From JACPDI01 sp035463475 (GTDB taxonomy: Bacteria > Acidobacteriota > Vicinamibacteria > Vicinamibacterales > 2-12-FULL-66-21), in assembly GCA_035463475.1 (NCBI GenBank), contig DATHTE010000072.1, positions 66,472 to 130,471 of the forward strand: a stretch of 64,000 bases of DNA. Direction: 5' to 3'. Shown here piece by piece: positions 52,147 through 62,583 of this stretch. Within the stretch, counting starts at the first letter, position 1. Each line of letters begins with the position of its first letter. A program made the position numbers and the translations under genes. Under the pieces are notes generated by a model. That model ran no database searches, was not told the DNA's origin, and worked only from the letters and a program-made list of their open reading frames with translations.

Positions 52147-52843
52147 CCCCTACGTGCGGCTGATCGTGTTCGATCTCGATGGCACGCTGATCGATTCGCG
52201 GGCGGACCTCGCGTCGAGCGTCAACGCGATGCTCGCGGAGATTGGACGGCCGCCGCTCGCGGAGGCCACCGTCACCGACATGGTCGGCGAAGGCGCGCGT
52301 GTGCTCGTCGGGCGCGCGCTTCGGGCGGCCGGAGTGGACCCCGCGGCATGTCCGGACGCGCTGCAGCGGTTCCTGGCGCTGTACGGCGGACGGCTGCTGG
52401 ATCACACGCGGCCGTACGAGGGGGTCCCGGAAATGCTCGCGGCCCTGCACGAAGGCGCGCCGCTGGCCGTCCTCACCAACAAGCCCGCGAGCCCGACGCT
52501 GCGAATCCTGGCGGGACTCGGACTCGACCGCTTCTTCGCGGCCGTGATTGGAGGTGACGCGCCCTACCCTCGCAAACCGGATCCCGGCGCGCTCCTCCAC
52601 CTCATGGATCGCTTCCAGGCCGCGCCGGACGAGACGCTCCTGGTCGGCGATTCCCGAATCGACCTTCAGACGGCGCGGAACGCCGGCGCGCGGGTGTGCC
52701 TGGCGGCTTACGGCTACGGGTTCCGCTTCGATCCGGCCGAACTCGTGGGGCTGCAGGTCGCAGCCAGCCCGCGGGACATCATCGCGTGCTCGGCGGCTAC
52801 ATCTTCCGAAGCGTCACGCGAGCGCGGTGCGCCACCACGGTGA
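52139..52843 (+). CDS. gph: HAD-family phosphatase, phosphoglycolate phosphatase-like
   Basis: A 234-aa HAD hydrolase. VFDLDGTLIDS is motif I with the nucleophile Asp, LTNKPAS is motif II, KPDPGALL contains the Lys of motif III and VGDSRIDLQTA is motif IV. The cap after motif I is the alpha-helical type I as in Gph. The enzyme probably dephosphorylates 2-phosphoglycolate from DNA 3'-end repair; other phosphomonoesters are possible. The GTG start overlaps the stop of the ADOP gene by eight bases. The last 47 bases overlap the convergent beta-repeat gene, so the C-terminal tail (ATSSEASRERG) is probably not functional. Confidence 0.82.
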   Translation: MSSPYVRLIVFDLDGTLIDSRADLASSVNAMLAEIGRPPLAEATVTDMVGEGARVLVGRALRAAGVDPAACPDALQRFLALYGGRLLDHTRPYEGVPEMLAALHEGAPLAVLTNKPASPTLRILAGLGLDRFFAAVIGGDAPYPRKPDPGALLHLMDRFQAAPDETLLVGDSRIDLQTARNAGARVCLAAYGYGFRFDPAELVGLQVAASPRDIIACSAATSSEASRERGAPPR

Positions 52844-53633
52844 ACGTCGGACCGCCGCCGTTGATCGTGCCTTCCGGGCTCCTCTCGGTGCCGCCCGTGA
52901 TCTGGACCGGCAGCTCGGAATCGAACGAGCCGCGCCGTTCGACATCCGTGCGCAGCGTGAGCGGCTGACCCGCGGCCACGCGGATCCGCGCGTCACCGCG
53001 ATCGAGCTCGAGCCGTCCCTGATCGGTGAGGCTCGCGAGCGACAGATCGATGTCCGTCCGGTCCCCTTCGAGCGAGAACGACCCGCGCACGTTGTCGAAC
53101 CGCGAACTTCCACCGCGATCGATCTCCACGCGAACGTCCCCCGCGACGTCGTTCACGCGCAGCTCGCTGCGGTCCGCCTCGATGGTGATCCGTCCTTCAA
53201 AGCCCGCGATCGTCGAGTTCGAGCGATCGATGTCGAGACTGAGCCTGAGGCTCCTGGGCGCTTGGATCTCGTAATGGATGTCTGGCAGGCCGCCCGAGTC
53301 ACGACCCCAGCCGCTCCACGTCGCGGACACCGCTTCGTAGTTGGATCGGATGCTGATGCGGTTCGGCTCGGCATCGATGTCCACCTGCGTGGCATCGACG
53401 GCTCGCTGGGCATAGTCATCGCTCATCCGGGACGTGGCTTCGATGCGCGCGCGGATCTGCACGTCCGCGCGATCCCAGGCGGTCAGTCGAACGGTCCCCT
53501 TCGTGGCACGCAGGCTCAGGGCACCGCCGGGGTTCAGCGGCAGGGTCTGCTCGACGGTCCGGCTCTGTGCCAGCAGCGGCACCGCCTGGCAGACGAGCGC
53601 CGACGCGAACGCGAGCGACAAAACAGATCGCAT
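52797..53633 (-). CDS. Exported DUF4097-like beta-repeat protein
   Basis: A 278-aa protein with a signal peptide (MRSVLSLAFASALVCQAVPLLAQ). The mature part is all beta: RTVEQTLPLNPGGALSLRATKG, SLRLSLDIDRSNSTIAGFEG, VRVEIDRGGSSRFDNVRGSF and similar strands with SEL/VND alternation, the pattern of DUF4097 putative adhesin domains. No catalytic motif. A shorter relative is encoded at 34930-35526. Envelope location is likely; function unknown. Confidence 0.65.
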   Translation of the reverse strand: MRSVLSLAFASALVCQAVPLLAQSRTVEQTLPLNPGGALSLRATKGTVRLTAWDRADVQIRARIEATSRMSDDYAQRAVDATQVDIDAEPNRISIRSNYEAVSATWSGWGRDSGGLPDIHYEIQAPRSLRLSLDIDRSNSTIAGFEGRITIEADRSELRVNDVAGDVRVEIDRGGSSRFDNVRGSFSLEGDRTDIDLSLASLTDQGRLELDRGDARIRVAAGQPLTLRTDVERRGSFDSELPVQITGGTERSPEGTINGGGPTFTVVAHRARVTLRKM

Positions 53634-53678
53634 GGCTCCTCCTGACGCCGGGTTAGACGAGAGAACGGGGAGAAAAGG

Positions 53679-54462
53679 TCAGGGGAGATTGGACCGGCCC
53701 AGCTCGTACAGCGCGATGGCGGCCGCGGCGGCGACGTTCAGCGAGTCGATCCCCGTTCGCATCGGAATCCGGGCGCGGGCGTGAGCAAGCGTCGCGGCCT
53801 CGCTGCTCAGCCCCTCACCTTCGTGCCCGAGGAGCAGGGCCACGCGGCGCGGGCGGAGATCGGGCGCGAGCGTGGCGATGCCAGGAACGTCTCCGGCCGG
53901 CGTCAACGCGACAAGGGCCCAGCCGTGCGAGCGCAGGGCCTCCAACGGGCCGGGCCAGTCGTCGAGCGTGACGAACGGCAGGGTCAGCACCGCTCCCATC
54001 GAGGTGCGAATGGCTTTCCGGTACAACGGATCGCCGCAACCGGGGGACAGCACCACGCCGGCGGCGCCGAGCGCCGCCGCGTTGCGGAAGACCCCGCCGA
54101 CATTGTCGGGATTGCCCACGCGTTCGAGGATCACCAGCGGGCCCCGTCCGGCGAGCAGTTCGTCGAGCGCGACCGGCTGCCCCCGTTCCGCGATCGCGAG
54201 GCATCCGCGGTGGATGTCGAAGCCCGCGAGGTGGTCGAAGAGGTCGCGCTCGGCCAGGAACACCGGGCACGGCGCCGCGTCGAGGAGATCGTCGAGCGCG
54301 GCGTGCGCGGCGGGCGTCACGAGGACGGATCGCGTCGCGAAGCGGGACTGCTCGAGGAGACGCTGCACGACCAGGCGGCTCTCGGCGAGAAAGACGCCGT
54401 GGTCGCGCAGCAGCTCGGGCTCCCGCACGCTGCGGTAGAGGGCGACGCGCGGGTCGTCCGGA

Positions 54463-54485
<23 letters not shown>
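53679..54485 (-). CDS. SpoU-family (TrmH/RlmB-type) rRNA/tRNA methyltransferase
   Basis: A protein of about 268 aa. The C-terminal SPOUT knot is clear: NPDNVGGVFRNAAALG (motif 1, with the catalytic Arg), LLGHEGEGLS (motif 2) and IPMRTGIDSLNVAAAAAIALYEL (motif 3). The N-terminal 100 residues form the substrate-binding domain (VREPELLRDHGVFLAES). It transfers a methyl group from S-adenosylmethionine to a ribose 2'-OH in rRNA or tRNA; the exact site cannot be inferred. The apparent start is a TTG at 54485, weakly supported, and overlaps the S9 peptidase stop by 23 bases. Confidence 0.82.
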
Positions 54486-56514
<2,029 letters not shown>

Positions 56515-56544
56515 GGGGGTACACTACCACCCCCGGCGCCCGCG

Positions 56545-57147
56545 TTACAGCATGTGCCCGTTGCGCCGCAGCCAGCGGTGAGCGTCCCGGTAACGGGGGC
56601 ACATCGCCGCGAGAAGCTTCCAGAACCGGCGGGAATGATCGGGATAGCGGAGGTGCGCGAGCTCGTGCAGCAGGATGTAGTCGCGGGCGTGCGCGGGCAT
56701 GCGAATGAGCCGCCAGTTGAGCGACACGCTCCCGCGGCGGCGCGAGCACGAGCCCCAGAGCGTCCGCTGGCTGCGCACGGTCACGCGGGTGACGTTGAAG
56801 CCATGCCGCGCGGCAAACGTCAGCAACCGCGGCGGGAGTTCCTGCTGCGCGCGTTTTTTCAGCGCGGCGAGATCCGCGGCGCTCGGCTGCGCCGCGGCGG
56901 CGCGCATCGCCTTCGCGCGTTCGCGCTCGATCCAGGCGCGCTGCGAGCGGACAAACGACGTCGCCTGCGCGAGGGTGCCGTGCGGCGGCACGGCAACCCG
57001 CAGCGTGCCGTCGGGCCTGATGCGCAGAACGTACCGCCGCGCGCGCCGCACGCGGACGAAGCGCACGAGATGCACGGAGGTGCCGACGCGCACCGGGCGC
57101 GGCAGCTCGCTCGTCCGGCGCTCGTCGAAAGGCAGTGACATCTGCAT
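56545..57147 (-). CDS. YgjP-like metallopeptidase (DUF45)
   Basis: A 200-aa protein. HELAHLRYPDHSRRFW (about residues 165-180) contains HExxH and the third ligand His of the WLM/SprT-like metal site. The N-terminal half (RRARRYVLRIRPDGTLRVAVP) is the DUF45 substrate-domain and the WGSCSRRRGSVSLNWRLI segment is a family signature. Starts at ATG 57147 with one base overlap with the pepT stop (TGATG), so it is translated in tandem with pepT. Its protein targets are not known. Confidence 0.8.
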   Translation of the reverse strand: MQMSLPFDERRTSELPRPVRVGTSVHLVRFVRVRRARRYVLRIRPDGTLRVAVPPHGTLAQATSFVRSQRAWIERERAKAMRAAAAQPSAADLAALKKRAQQELPPRLLTFAARHGFNVTRVTVRSQRTLWGSCSRRRGSVSLNWRLIRMPAHARDYILLHELAHLRYPDHSRRFWKLLAAMCPRYRDAHRWLRRNGHML

Positions 57148-58388
57148 CACGCCGCCCAGATCTGGCAGAGATTCACGATCACGGCGACCGCGGCGTCCAT
57201 GTCCTGCGCCGAGACCCACTCCAGGCGCGAGTGAAAGTTGTGCTCGCCGGCGAACAGGTTCGGCGTGGGCAGCCCCATGAAGGAGAGCCGCGATCCATCC
57301 GTCCCGCCGCGAATGGGTTTCTCGCGGACCTCGAGGCCCGCCGCCCGGATCGCCTCCCGCGCGCGATCGACCACCAGCGGATGCCGCTCGAGCACCTCGC
57401 GCATGTTGCGGTAGGACTCCTCGACCGCCACGTCGACGCGCACGCCCGGCGTGCTCGCGGCGGCCCCCCGCGCGGCGTCCTCCACGAGCGTTCGATACTC
57501 CCGCAGGCGCCGCGTGTCGAAATCGCGCAGAAGGACGCGCACGCGCGTCCGCTCGGTCCCGCCATCCACGACGTACGGGTGAACGTAGCCATCATACCCC
57601 TCGGTCGTCTCGGGCGAGAGGCGATCTGCGGGCAGCGCCGCCACGAACCGCGCCGCGGCGCGCAGCGCGTTCACCATCCGCCCTTTCGCGTACCCGGGGT
57701 GAGTATTGAAGCCGTGGAACGTCACGATCACCGTGTCGGCCGAAAAGCTCTCGTACTCCAGCTCTCCCCGCGCGCCGCCATCGATCGTGTAGGCCGCCGT
57801 CGCTGCGAACCTTCCGACGTCGAGATGTTTCGTCCCGCGCCCGATTTCCTCGTCCGGCGTGAAGGCAATGCGGACCGTGCCGCGTGGGATCTCGGGGTGC
57901 GCGAGCAGGTACTCGGCCGCGGCTACGATCTCCGCCACGCCCGCCTTGTCGTCCGCGCCAAGCAGCGTCCGGCCGGACGCCGTGACCAGGTCGTTGCCCA
58001 GCTGCGATCGCAGCTCGGGGTCATCCTCGACGCGCAGCACCATCGACGGATCGTCGGGGAGCACGACGTCTCGCCCATCGTAAGCCCGGTGCACGATGGG
58101 GTTGACGTCCTGCCCACTCATTTCGGGCGACGTGTCCACGTGCGCCAGAAAGCCAATCGCCGGCGCGTCCTCGCGGCCGGCGGTGGCCGGCAGGGTCGCC
58201 ATCAGGTATCCGAACTCGTCGACGGCGGCATCGGCCACGCCGAGCGCCTGAAGCTCGCCGGCGAGCATGCGCATCAGCGTCAGTTGCCCGGGCGTGCTCG
58301 GGACGGAGACGGACGCCTCGCTCGATTGCGTATCGAGGCGCACGTATCGCAGGAACCGCTCGAGGGCGCTGGTTTGGACGGGTTTCAT
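57147..58388 (-). CDS. pepT: Peptidase T (tripeptide aminopeptidase)
   Basis: A 413-aa M20-family dizinc aminopeptidase. FLAHVDTSPEMSGQDVNPIVH (key residues His, Asp), LLGADDKAGVAEI and FTPDEEIGRGT hold the zinc ligands and catalytic Glu; the lid domain spans about residues 210-325. The N-terminal ERFLRYVRLDTQSSE and C-terminal HSRLEWVSAQDM are typical PepT. It releases the N-terminal residue from tripeptides in the cytoplasm. It lies in an operon with the cysteine-cluster protein upstream (ATGA overlap) and the YgjP-like protease downstream. Confidence 0.92.
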   Translation of the reverse strand: MKPVQTSALERFLRYVRLDTQSSEASVSVPSTPGQLTLMRMLAGELQALGVADAAVDEFGYLMATLPATAGREDAPAIGFLAHVDTSPEMSGQDVNPIVHRAYDGRDVVLPDDPSMVLRVEDDPELRSQLGNDLVTASGRTLLGADDKAGVAEIVAAAEYLLAHPEIPRGTVRIAFTPDEEIGRGTKHLDVGRFAATAAYTIDGGARGELEYESFSADTVIVTFHGFNTHPGYAKGRMVNALRAAARFVAALPADRLSPETTEGYDGYVHPYVVDGGTERTRVRVLLRDFDTRRLREYRTLVEDAARGAAASTPGVRVDVAVEESYRNMREVLERHPLVVDRAREAIRAAGLEVREKPIRGGTDGSRLSFMGLPTPNLFAGEHNFHSRLEWVSAQDMDAAVAVIVNLCQIWAA

Positions 58389-58735
58389 GCGTTGGCGGCG
58401 AGGGCGAGGGCTACGCAGGTGACCTGTGAGATCGCGCCCGCCTGCTGCAGCGCGGCCAGCAGGTCCTCCTCGACGCGCTCGTTGTCAATCTCGACGCGCG
58501 CGCGCTCGATTTCATGGGGCGCCGCGGACGTGAAACACAGACGGCAGGGCGGGAGATCCTGTCCCCCAATCCGGACCGGCGGCCCGTCCGTCCGGCAGCT
58601 CACCGGGCGCGAGTCGTACAGATCGCACGTGCCGCGCGCGCTGACGCCAGCCAACGCGGCGTCGAGCAGCGCGTTGAACTGCCGATCCTCGGCGTCCACC
58701 CAGCGGACGAGCTGTGCGCGCGAGTGTCCCTGCAT
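58385..58735 (-). CDS. YkgJ-like cysteine cluster protein
   Basis: A 116-aa protein. CDLYDSRPVSCRTDGPP and PPCRLC hold four cysteines in the arrangement of the zinc/iron-chelating YkgJ family. The N-terminal LVRWVDAEDRQFNALLDAAL is helical. Members are thought to bind a metal but have no known reaction. I started at the ATG at 58735; a longer open frame upstream is made by the repeat element described next and is not credible. Stop overlaps pepT. Confidence 0.68.
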   Translation of the reverse strand: MQGHSRAQLVRWVDAEDRQFNALLDAALAGVSARGTCDLYDSRPVSCRTDGPPVRIGGQDLPPCRLCFTSAAPHEIERARVEIDNERVEEDLLAALQQAGAISQVTCVALALAANA

Positions 58736-58774
58736 CTGGAGACGAGCATACCTGAGGCCGGGCGGGAATACTCG

Positions 58775-58897
58775 AACCGCAGAGGACGCCGCGAATGCCG
58801 GAGGTCCGGCCTGAACGCTGGCCCGACTTTCGTCGGACTTCGTCGGGCCTGCCTGGCCGGCAGCCACGCCTCCGTGTTCTCAGCGTCCTCCGCGGTT
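58775..58897. repeat. Inverted pair of AACCGC..GAGGACGC repeats
   Basis: AACCGCAGAGGACGC (58775-58789) is mirrored by GCGTCCTCCGCGGTT (58883-58897), one mismatch, 93 bases apart, in the gap between the divergent YkgJ-like and trxC genes. It matches the copies at 3350-3480 and 13096-13161. No gene is contained in it. Confidence 0.65.
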
Positions 58898-58927
58898 CCA
58901 AGGCGCCTGTTCCACTAGAATCGAAGG

Positions 58928-59401
58928 ATGGACCGGCTCCAGTTCGATACAACAGGCGTCCTGATCGTCTGCGAGCGCTGCGGGCAGCGCAACCGCATCC
59001 GTTTCGAATCGCTCGATCGAGGGGCGCGCTGCGGCAAGTGCCAGGCCGACGTTCCGCCTCCCGCCTCGCCCGTGGAGGTGCGAACCGCGGAGGAGTTCGC
59101 CGCGCTCATCGACTACTCTGCCCTCCCCGTGCTCGTGGACTTCTGGGCGGCATGGTGCGCCCCCTGCCGCATGGTGGCCCCGGAACTCGCCAAGGTGGCC
59201 ACGTCGCACGCCGGCCGGATCGTCGTGGCAAAGCTCGACACCGACGCGCTCTCCGACGTCGCGACCCGGCTCGGGATTCAGTCCATCCCCACGATGGCGC
59301 TGTTCCACGGCGGCCGCGAGCTCGCGCGAACATCGGGCGCGCGGCCGGCCGCCGCGATCGCCGCCTTCGTGGACCAGGCGCACCCCGCGAACCTTCCTTG
59401 A
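58928..59401 (+). CDS. trxC: Thioredoxin 2 with N-terminal zinc finger
   Basis: A 157-aa thioredoxin of the TrxC type. Two CxxC pairs (CERCGQRNRIRFESLDRGARCGKC, cysteines at about 15, 18, 35, 38) form the zinc finger, followed by the thioredoxin fold with FWAAWCAPCRM. The active site is CAPC instead of the usual CGPC, which occurs in some thioredoxins and may alter redox potential. It reduces disulfides in the cytoplasm. It is followed by xthA after 7 bases, and a DNA-damage or oxidative-stress operon is plausible. Confidence 0.88.
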   Translation: MDRLQFDTTGVLIVCERCGQRNRIRFESLDRGARCGKCQADVPPPASPVEVRTAEEFAALIDYSALPVLVDFWAAWCAPCRMVAPELAKVATSHAGRIVVAKLDTDALSDVATRLGIQSIPTMALFHGGRELARTSGARPAAAIAAFVDQAHPANLP

Positions 59402-59408
59402 CGCGGCC

Positions 59409-60263
59409 GTGAAGATCGCGACGTGGAACGTGAACGGCATCCGGGCCCGCGCCGGGCAGCTGCAGGAGTGGCTCGCGCGGGAGCGCCCGGACGTGCTCTG
59501 CCTCCAGGAAATCAAGGCGGCGCCGGGGCAGCTCGCGCCCGAGCTGTGCGATCTGGAGGGCTACTGGTGCTACTGGCACGGTGAGCGGGGTTACTCGGGC
59601 GTCGGGCTCCACGTGAGCAAGGCGAGCTTCCCGCGCCCCGAGTTCTCGCATCCGCCGTTCGATCTCGAGAACCGCGTCGTCCTCGGGCAGGTCGAAACGG
59701 GAGAGGGCCCACTGACCGTCGCATCAATCTACGTGCCGAACGGCGGCAAGGATTTCCCCGGCAAGCTGCGGTTCCTGGAGGCGATGGAGAGCTTCGCCGC
59801 GAGTTTTCACGCGACCGGCGCCTCCCTGGTGATCTGCGGCGACCTGAACGTGGCGCGGGCGGACATCGATGTGCACCCCAAGGAGCGCAAGCCGAGGGCG
59901 ATCGGACAGCTTCCGGAGGAACGCGCGCTTTTCGAGCGACTGCTCGGGCAGGGGCTCGTGGACGTCGCGCGGCGCCTCCACCCGGACGACGACGCGCTGT
60001 TCACGTGGTGGGCGCCGTGGCGCAACCTGCGCCAGCGGAACATCGGGTGGCGGATCGACTACATCCTGGCCAGCGAGGCGCTCGCCGCGCGGGCGCAGTC
60101 GTTCGTGTCGCAGCGCGAGTTCGGCACGAGCGATCACGCGCCGGTTATCGCGACCTTCGCTGATGGTTCCCCAGCTTCCCCAGGTTCAGGTTCTTCGCGT
60201 TCCGGTTCTTCGGATTCAGGTGCTCTTGGTTCGGGTCCCGTCACCGGACGATTACCGTGGTGA
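59409..60263 (+). CDS. xthA: Exodeoxyribonuclease III
   Basis: A 284-aa EEP-family nuclease from a GTG at 59409. WNVNGIRAR, LQEIKA (metal-binding Glu), YVPNGG, GDLNVA and the final TSDHAPVI (catalytic His) are all in order, and WWAPWRNLRQRNIGWRIDYIL matches the DNA-binding helix region. It repairs abasic sites and removes 3' blocking groups. The protein should end near residue 252; a Ser-Gly-rich tail of about 33 residues (SPASPGSGSSRSGSSDSG) follows, encoded by repetitive DNA of the CAGGTTC type. It overlaps the convergent pbpC stop by 23 bases. Confidence 0.9.
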   Translation: MKIATWNVNGIRARAGQLQEWLARERPDVLCLQEIKAAPGQLAPELCDLEGYWCYWHGERGYSGVGLHVSKASFPRPEFSHPPFDLENRVVLGQVETGEGPLTVASIYVPNGGKDFPGKLRFLEAMESFAASFHATGASLVICGDLNVARADIDVHPKERKPRAIGQLPEERALFERLLGQGLVDVARRLHPDDDALFTWWAPWRNLRQRNIGWRIDYILASEALAARAQSFVSQREFGTSDHAPVIATFADGSPASPGSGSSRSGSSDSGALGSGPVTGRLPW

Positions 60264-62583
60264 CGGCGCGACGTCCGCGCGCGTCTTCGGCGGCGACGGT
60301 GTGGCGGCCGGCGGCGAGCGGCCAGTGGATCGCGCGTTCCGCGGCGCCGCGTCCGACCGGACGGCCATCGATGTGCCACGTCACGTCGCCCGACGCGCCT
60401 GCCGCGCGCAGCGGCAGCGTCTGATATTCGGGTCGGAGCGTCGGATCGAGCAGATAGATCGCGCCGGGCGGGGGGTTCACGATCGAGAGCCCGCCCGCTG
60501 GCGCGCCCGGCTTACGATTTTGTGCGCCGCTCGGTTTTGTGGCTGCCACGAATTCTTCCCAGTTTTGGGAAAAATTCGTGGCAGCCACATTGGACGCGGC
60601 CCACGAGCGGTACTCGGCCGGCCAGATCGTCAGCAGCCCCTCGTCCGCGAGGTGATGCCAGGAGCACGGGCGCGCGTCCGCGTCGCGCGCGACCGATTCC
60701 CACTGGCGGCGCGGGCACCACCAATTCGCCACCATCCCCGACAACAGGCAGACACGCCGCCTCTCCACGTCGGCGGTCGGTGGCACGATGTCGAACGCCG
60801 TCGCGCCAGGGCCGGTGGCGGCCGCGGCGCCGGCGCGCTCCATCGCCGCGAGCATCACCGCATGGAAGATCGGCCCTGCGCCCGTCACGCCCGACGAGTT
60901 GCGCAGCGGAGTCCGGTCGAAGTTGCCAACCCAGACGCCGACCGTGACCTCGCGCGTGTACCCGATCGCCCAGTTGTCGCGATATGCCTGCGAGGTGCCC
61001 GTCTTGGCGGCGACCGGAAACGGAAATTCCAGGCTGCCGCCTCGCCCGAACACATACTCGCGAGCGTCGGGATCCGCGAGGATGTCGGTGACCCAATACG
61101 CGGCGCGCGCCGAGAGCAGCCGCTCGGATGCCAGCGGCGTGCGCTCGCCGCGCAGGAATCCCGGCGCGACCGCGACGCCGCCGCGCGCGAGCGCCGCGTA
61201 GGCGGCCGTCAGCTCGTCGAGCCTGATCTCCGCGTTGCCGAGCGTGAGCCCCAGACCGTAGAACGCGGCCGACTTCTCGAGCGTCGCGATCCCCGCGCGC
61301 CGCAGCAGCCGCAACAGCGACGCCGGGCCGAGACGCGACAAGAGGGCGACCGCGGGAACGTTCTCCGATCCCGCGAGCGCCGCGCGCGCGAGCAGCGGGC
61401 CGCGGTAGCGGCCGTCGTAATTGACCGGCGCGTAGAACACCCCGGGGTCCGCGGTCGGAAAACTGGACGGGATATCCGGGAGGACGCTCGACGGACCGTA
61501 GCCACGCTCGAAGGCGAGTGCGTAGGTGAACGGTTTGAGCGCCGAGCCCGGCTGCCGCGGCGCCTGCACGCCGTCAATCGCGCCCCCCTGCGGGTCGAAA
61601 TAATCCCCCGATCCTTCCCACGCCAGCCATTGGGCCGTCGCGTTGTCGAGCACGACAACCGCCACGTGGCGCGCGCCGTGAGCGCGCAGATCCTCGCGCC
61701 GCGCGGCGATGATGCCCGCAATCGATCGCTGCAGGTTGGCGTCGAGCGTCGTCTCGATCCGTTCCGGCCGCGCGCTGCCGGTCATCGACAACACTCTTTG
61801 CACGAAATGCGGCGCGATCACGCCCGCGCCACCAGGCACCGGCGCCACGCGCTCCGCAAGCGCGAGCCGCAACTCCGCCGCGTTCAGCAGACCGATCGCG
61901 TGCATCCTCCGAAGCACCGCCTGCTGCCGTCCTCGCGCCTTCGCCGCGTCGCGCCACGGGTTGAACGACGACGGGCGCTGCGGAAGGGCCGCGAGGAACG
62001 CGGCCTGCGCCGGGGTCAGCGCGGCAGCGTCGCGATCGAAGTACGCGCGGCTCGCCCGCTCCGCGCCGACAATCTGGTTCCCGTAAGGGGCCCACGTGAG
62101 ATACAGCGCCAGGATTTCGCGCTTGGAGAGGCGGTGTTCGAGCCGAAACGCGACGAGCGCCTCGTACGCCTTCGCGCGCCAGCCCTGGGCGCGCGTGCCC
62201 TGCCGCCGGGCGAGGAGCAGCTTCGCGACCTGCTGCGTAATCGTCGAGCCCCCTTGGACCGTACGTCCTGCCCGCAGGTTGCGCAGACCGGCGCGCGCAA
62301 TGGATACCGGATCGATGCCCGGATGCGCCCAGAACCGGTGATCCTCCGCTGCGAGCGTCGCGGCGAGCAGCACGGGCGGGATCGCCTCCGGGCGCATGCG
62401 CGTGGATCGATCGCCGCGCGACGAGCGCGCCTCGTACAGCACGACGCCGTTCCGGTCGAGGACGACGGTTGACGGCACGCCGTCCTCATCCAGTAAGCGC
62501 GGAGGCAGCGGCCCGAGCCGCAGCCACAGGACGATCGCGATCAGGATCGCGACGGCGCCCGCGACCCCGCGCCGCCGCGTCAT
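60241..62583 (-). CDS. pbpC: Penicillin-binding protein 1C
   Basis: A 780-aa bifunctional class A PBP. One membrane helix (about residues 8-24), the glycosyltransferase domain with AAEDHRFWAHPGID and GGSTITQQVAK, the transpeptidase domain with SALK (nucleophile), GSEN and KTGTS, and the C-terminal BiPBP_C domain (VTWHIDGRPVG) are present. PBP1C makes or repairs peptidoglycan in the periplasm. A 52-bp palindromic element is inserted in frame between the transpeptidase and C-terminal domains (about residue 665-682). The start overlaps the alpha-2-macroglobulin stop in ATGA, the standard pair with yfhM-like genes. Confidence 0.9.
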   Translation of the reverse strand: MTRRRGVAGAVAILIAIVLWLRLGPLPPRLLDEDGVPSTVVLDRNGVVLYEARSSRGDRSTRMRPEAIPPVLLAATLAAEDHRFWAHPGIDPVSIARAGLRNLRAGRTVQGGSTITQQVAKLLLARRQGTRAQGWRAKAYEALVAFRLEHRLSKREILALYLTWAPYGNQIVGAERASRAYFDRDAAALTPAQAAFLAALPQRPSSFNPWRDAAKARGRQQAVLRRMHAIGLLNAAELRLALAERVAPVPGGAGVIAPHFVQRVLSMTGSARPERIETTLDANLQRSIAGIIAARREDLRAHGARHVAVVVLDNATAQWLAWEGSGDYFDPQGGAIDGVQAPRQPGSALKPFTYALAFERGYGPSSVLPDIPSSFPTADPGVFYAPVNYDGRYRGPLLARAALAGSENVPAVALLSRLGPASLLRLLRRAGIATLEKSAAFYGLGLTLGNAEIRLDELTAAYAALARGGVAVAPGFLRGERTPLASERLLSARAAYWVTDILADPDAREYVFGRGGSLEFPFPVAAKTGTSQAYRDNWAIGYTREVTVGVWVGNFDRTPLRNSSGVTGAGPIFHAVMLAAMERAGAAAATGPGATAFDIVPPTADVERRRVCLLSGMVANWWCPRRQWESVARDADARPCSWHHLADEGLLTIWPAEYRSWAASNVAATNFSQNWEEFVAATKPSGAQNRKPGAPAGGLSIVNPPPGAIYLLDPTLRPEYQTLPLRAAGASGDVTWHIDGRPVGRGAAERAIHWPLAAGRHTVAAEDARGRRAVTTVIVR
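60538..60589. repeat. 52-bp palindromic element inside pbpC, in frame
   Basis: Arms of 24 bases at 60538-60561 and 60566-60589 with one mismatch and a 4-base loop; the arm includes TGGCTGCCACGAATT. Read on the minus strand it encodes NVAATNFSQNWEEFVAATK, a segment with no counterpart expected in PBP1C. It is not one of the other repeats in this window. Insertion in frame without stops resembles protein-tolerated palindromic elements. Confidence 0.75.
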
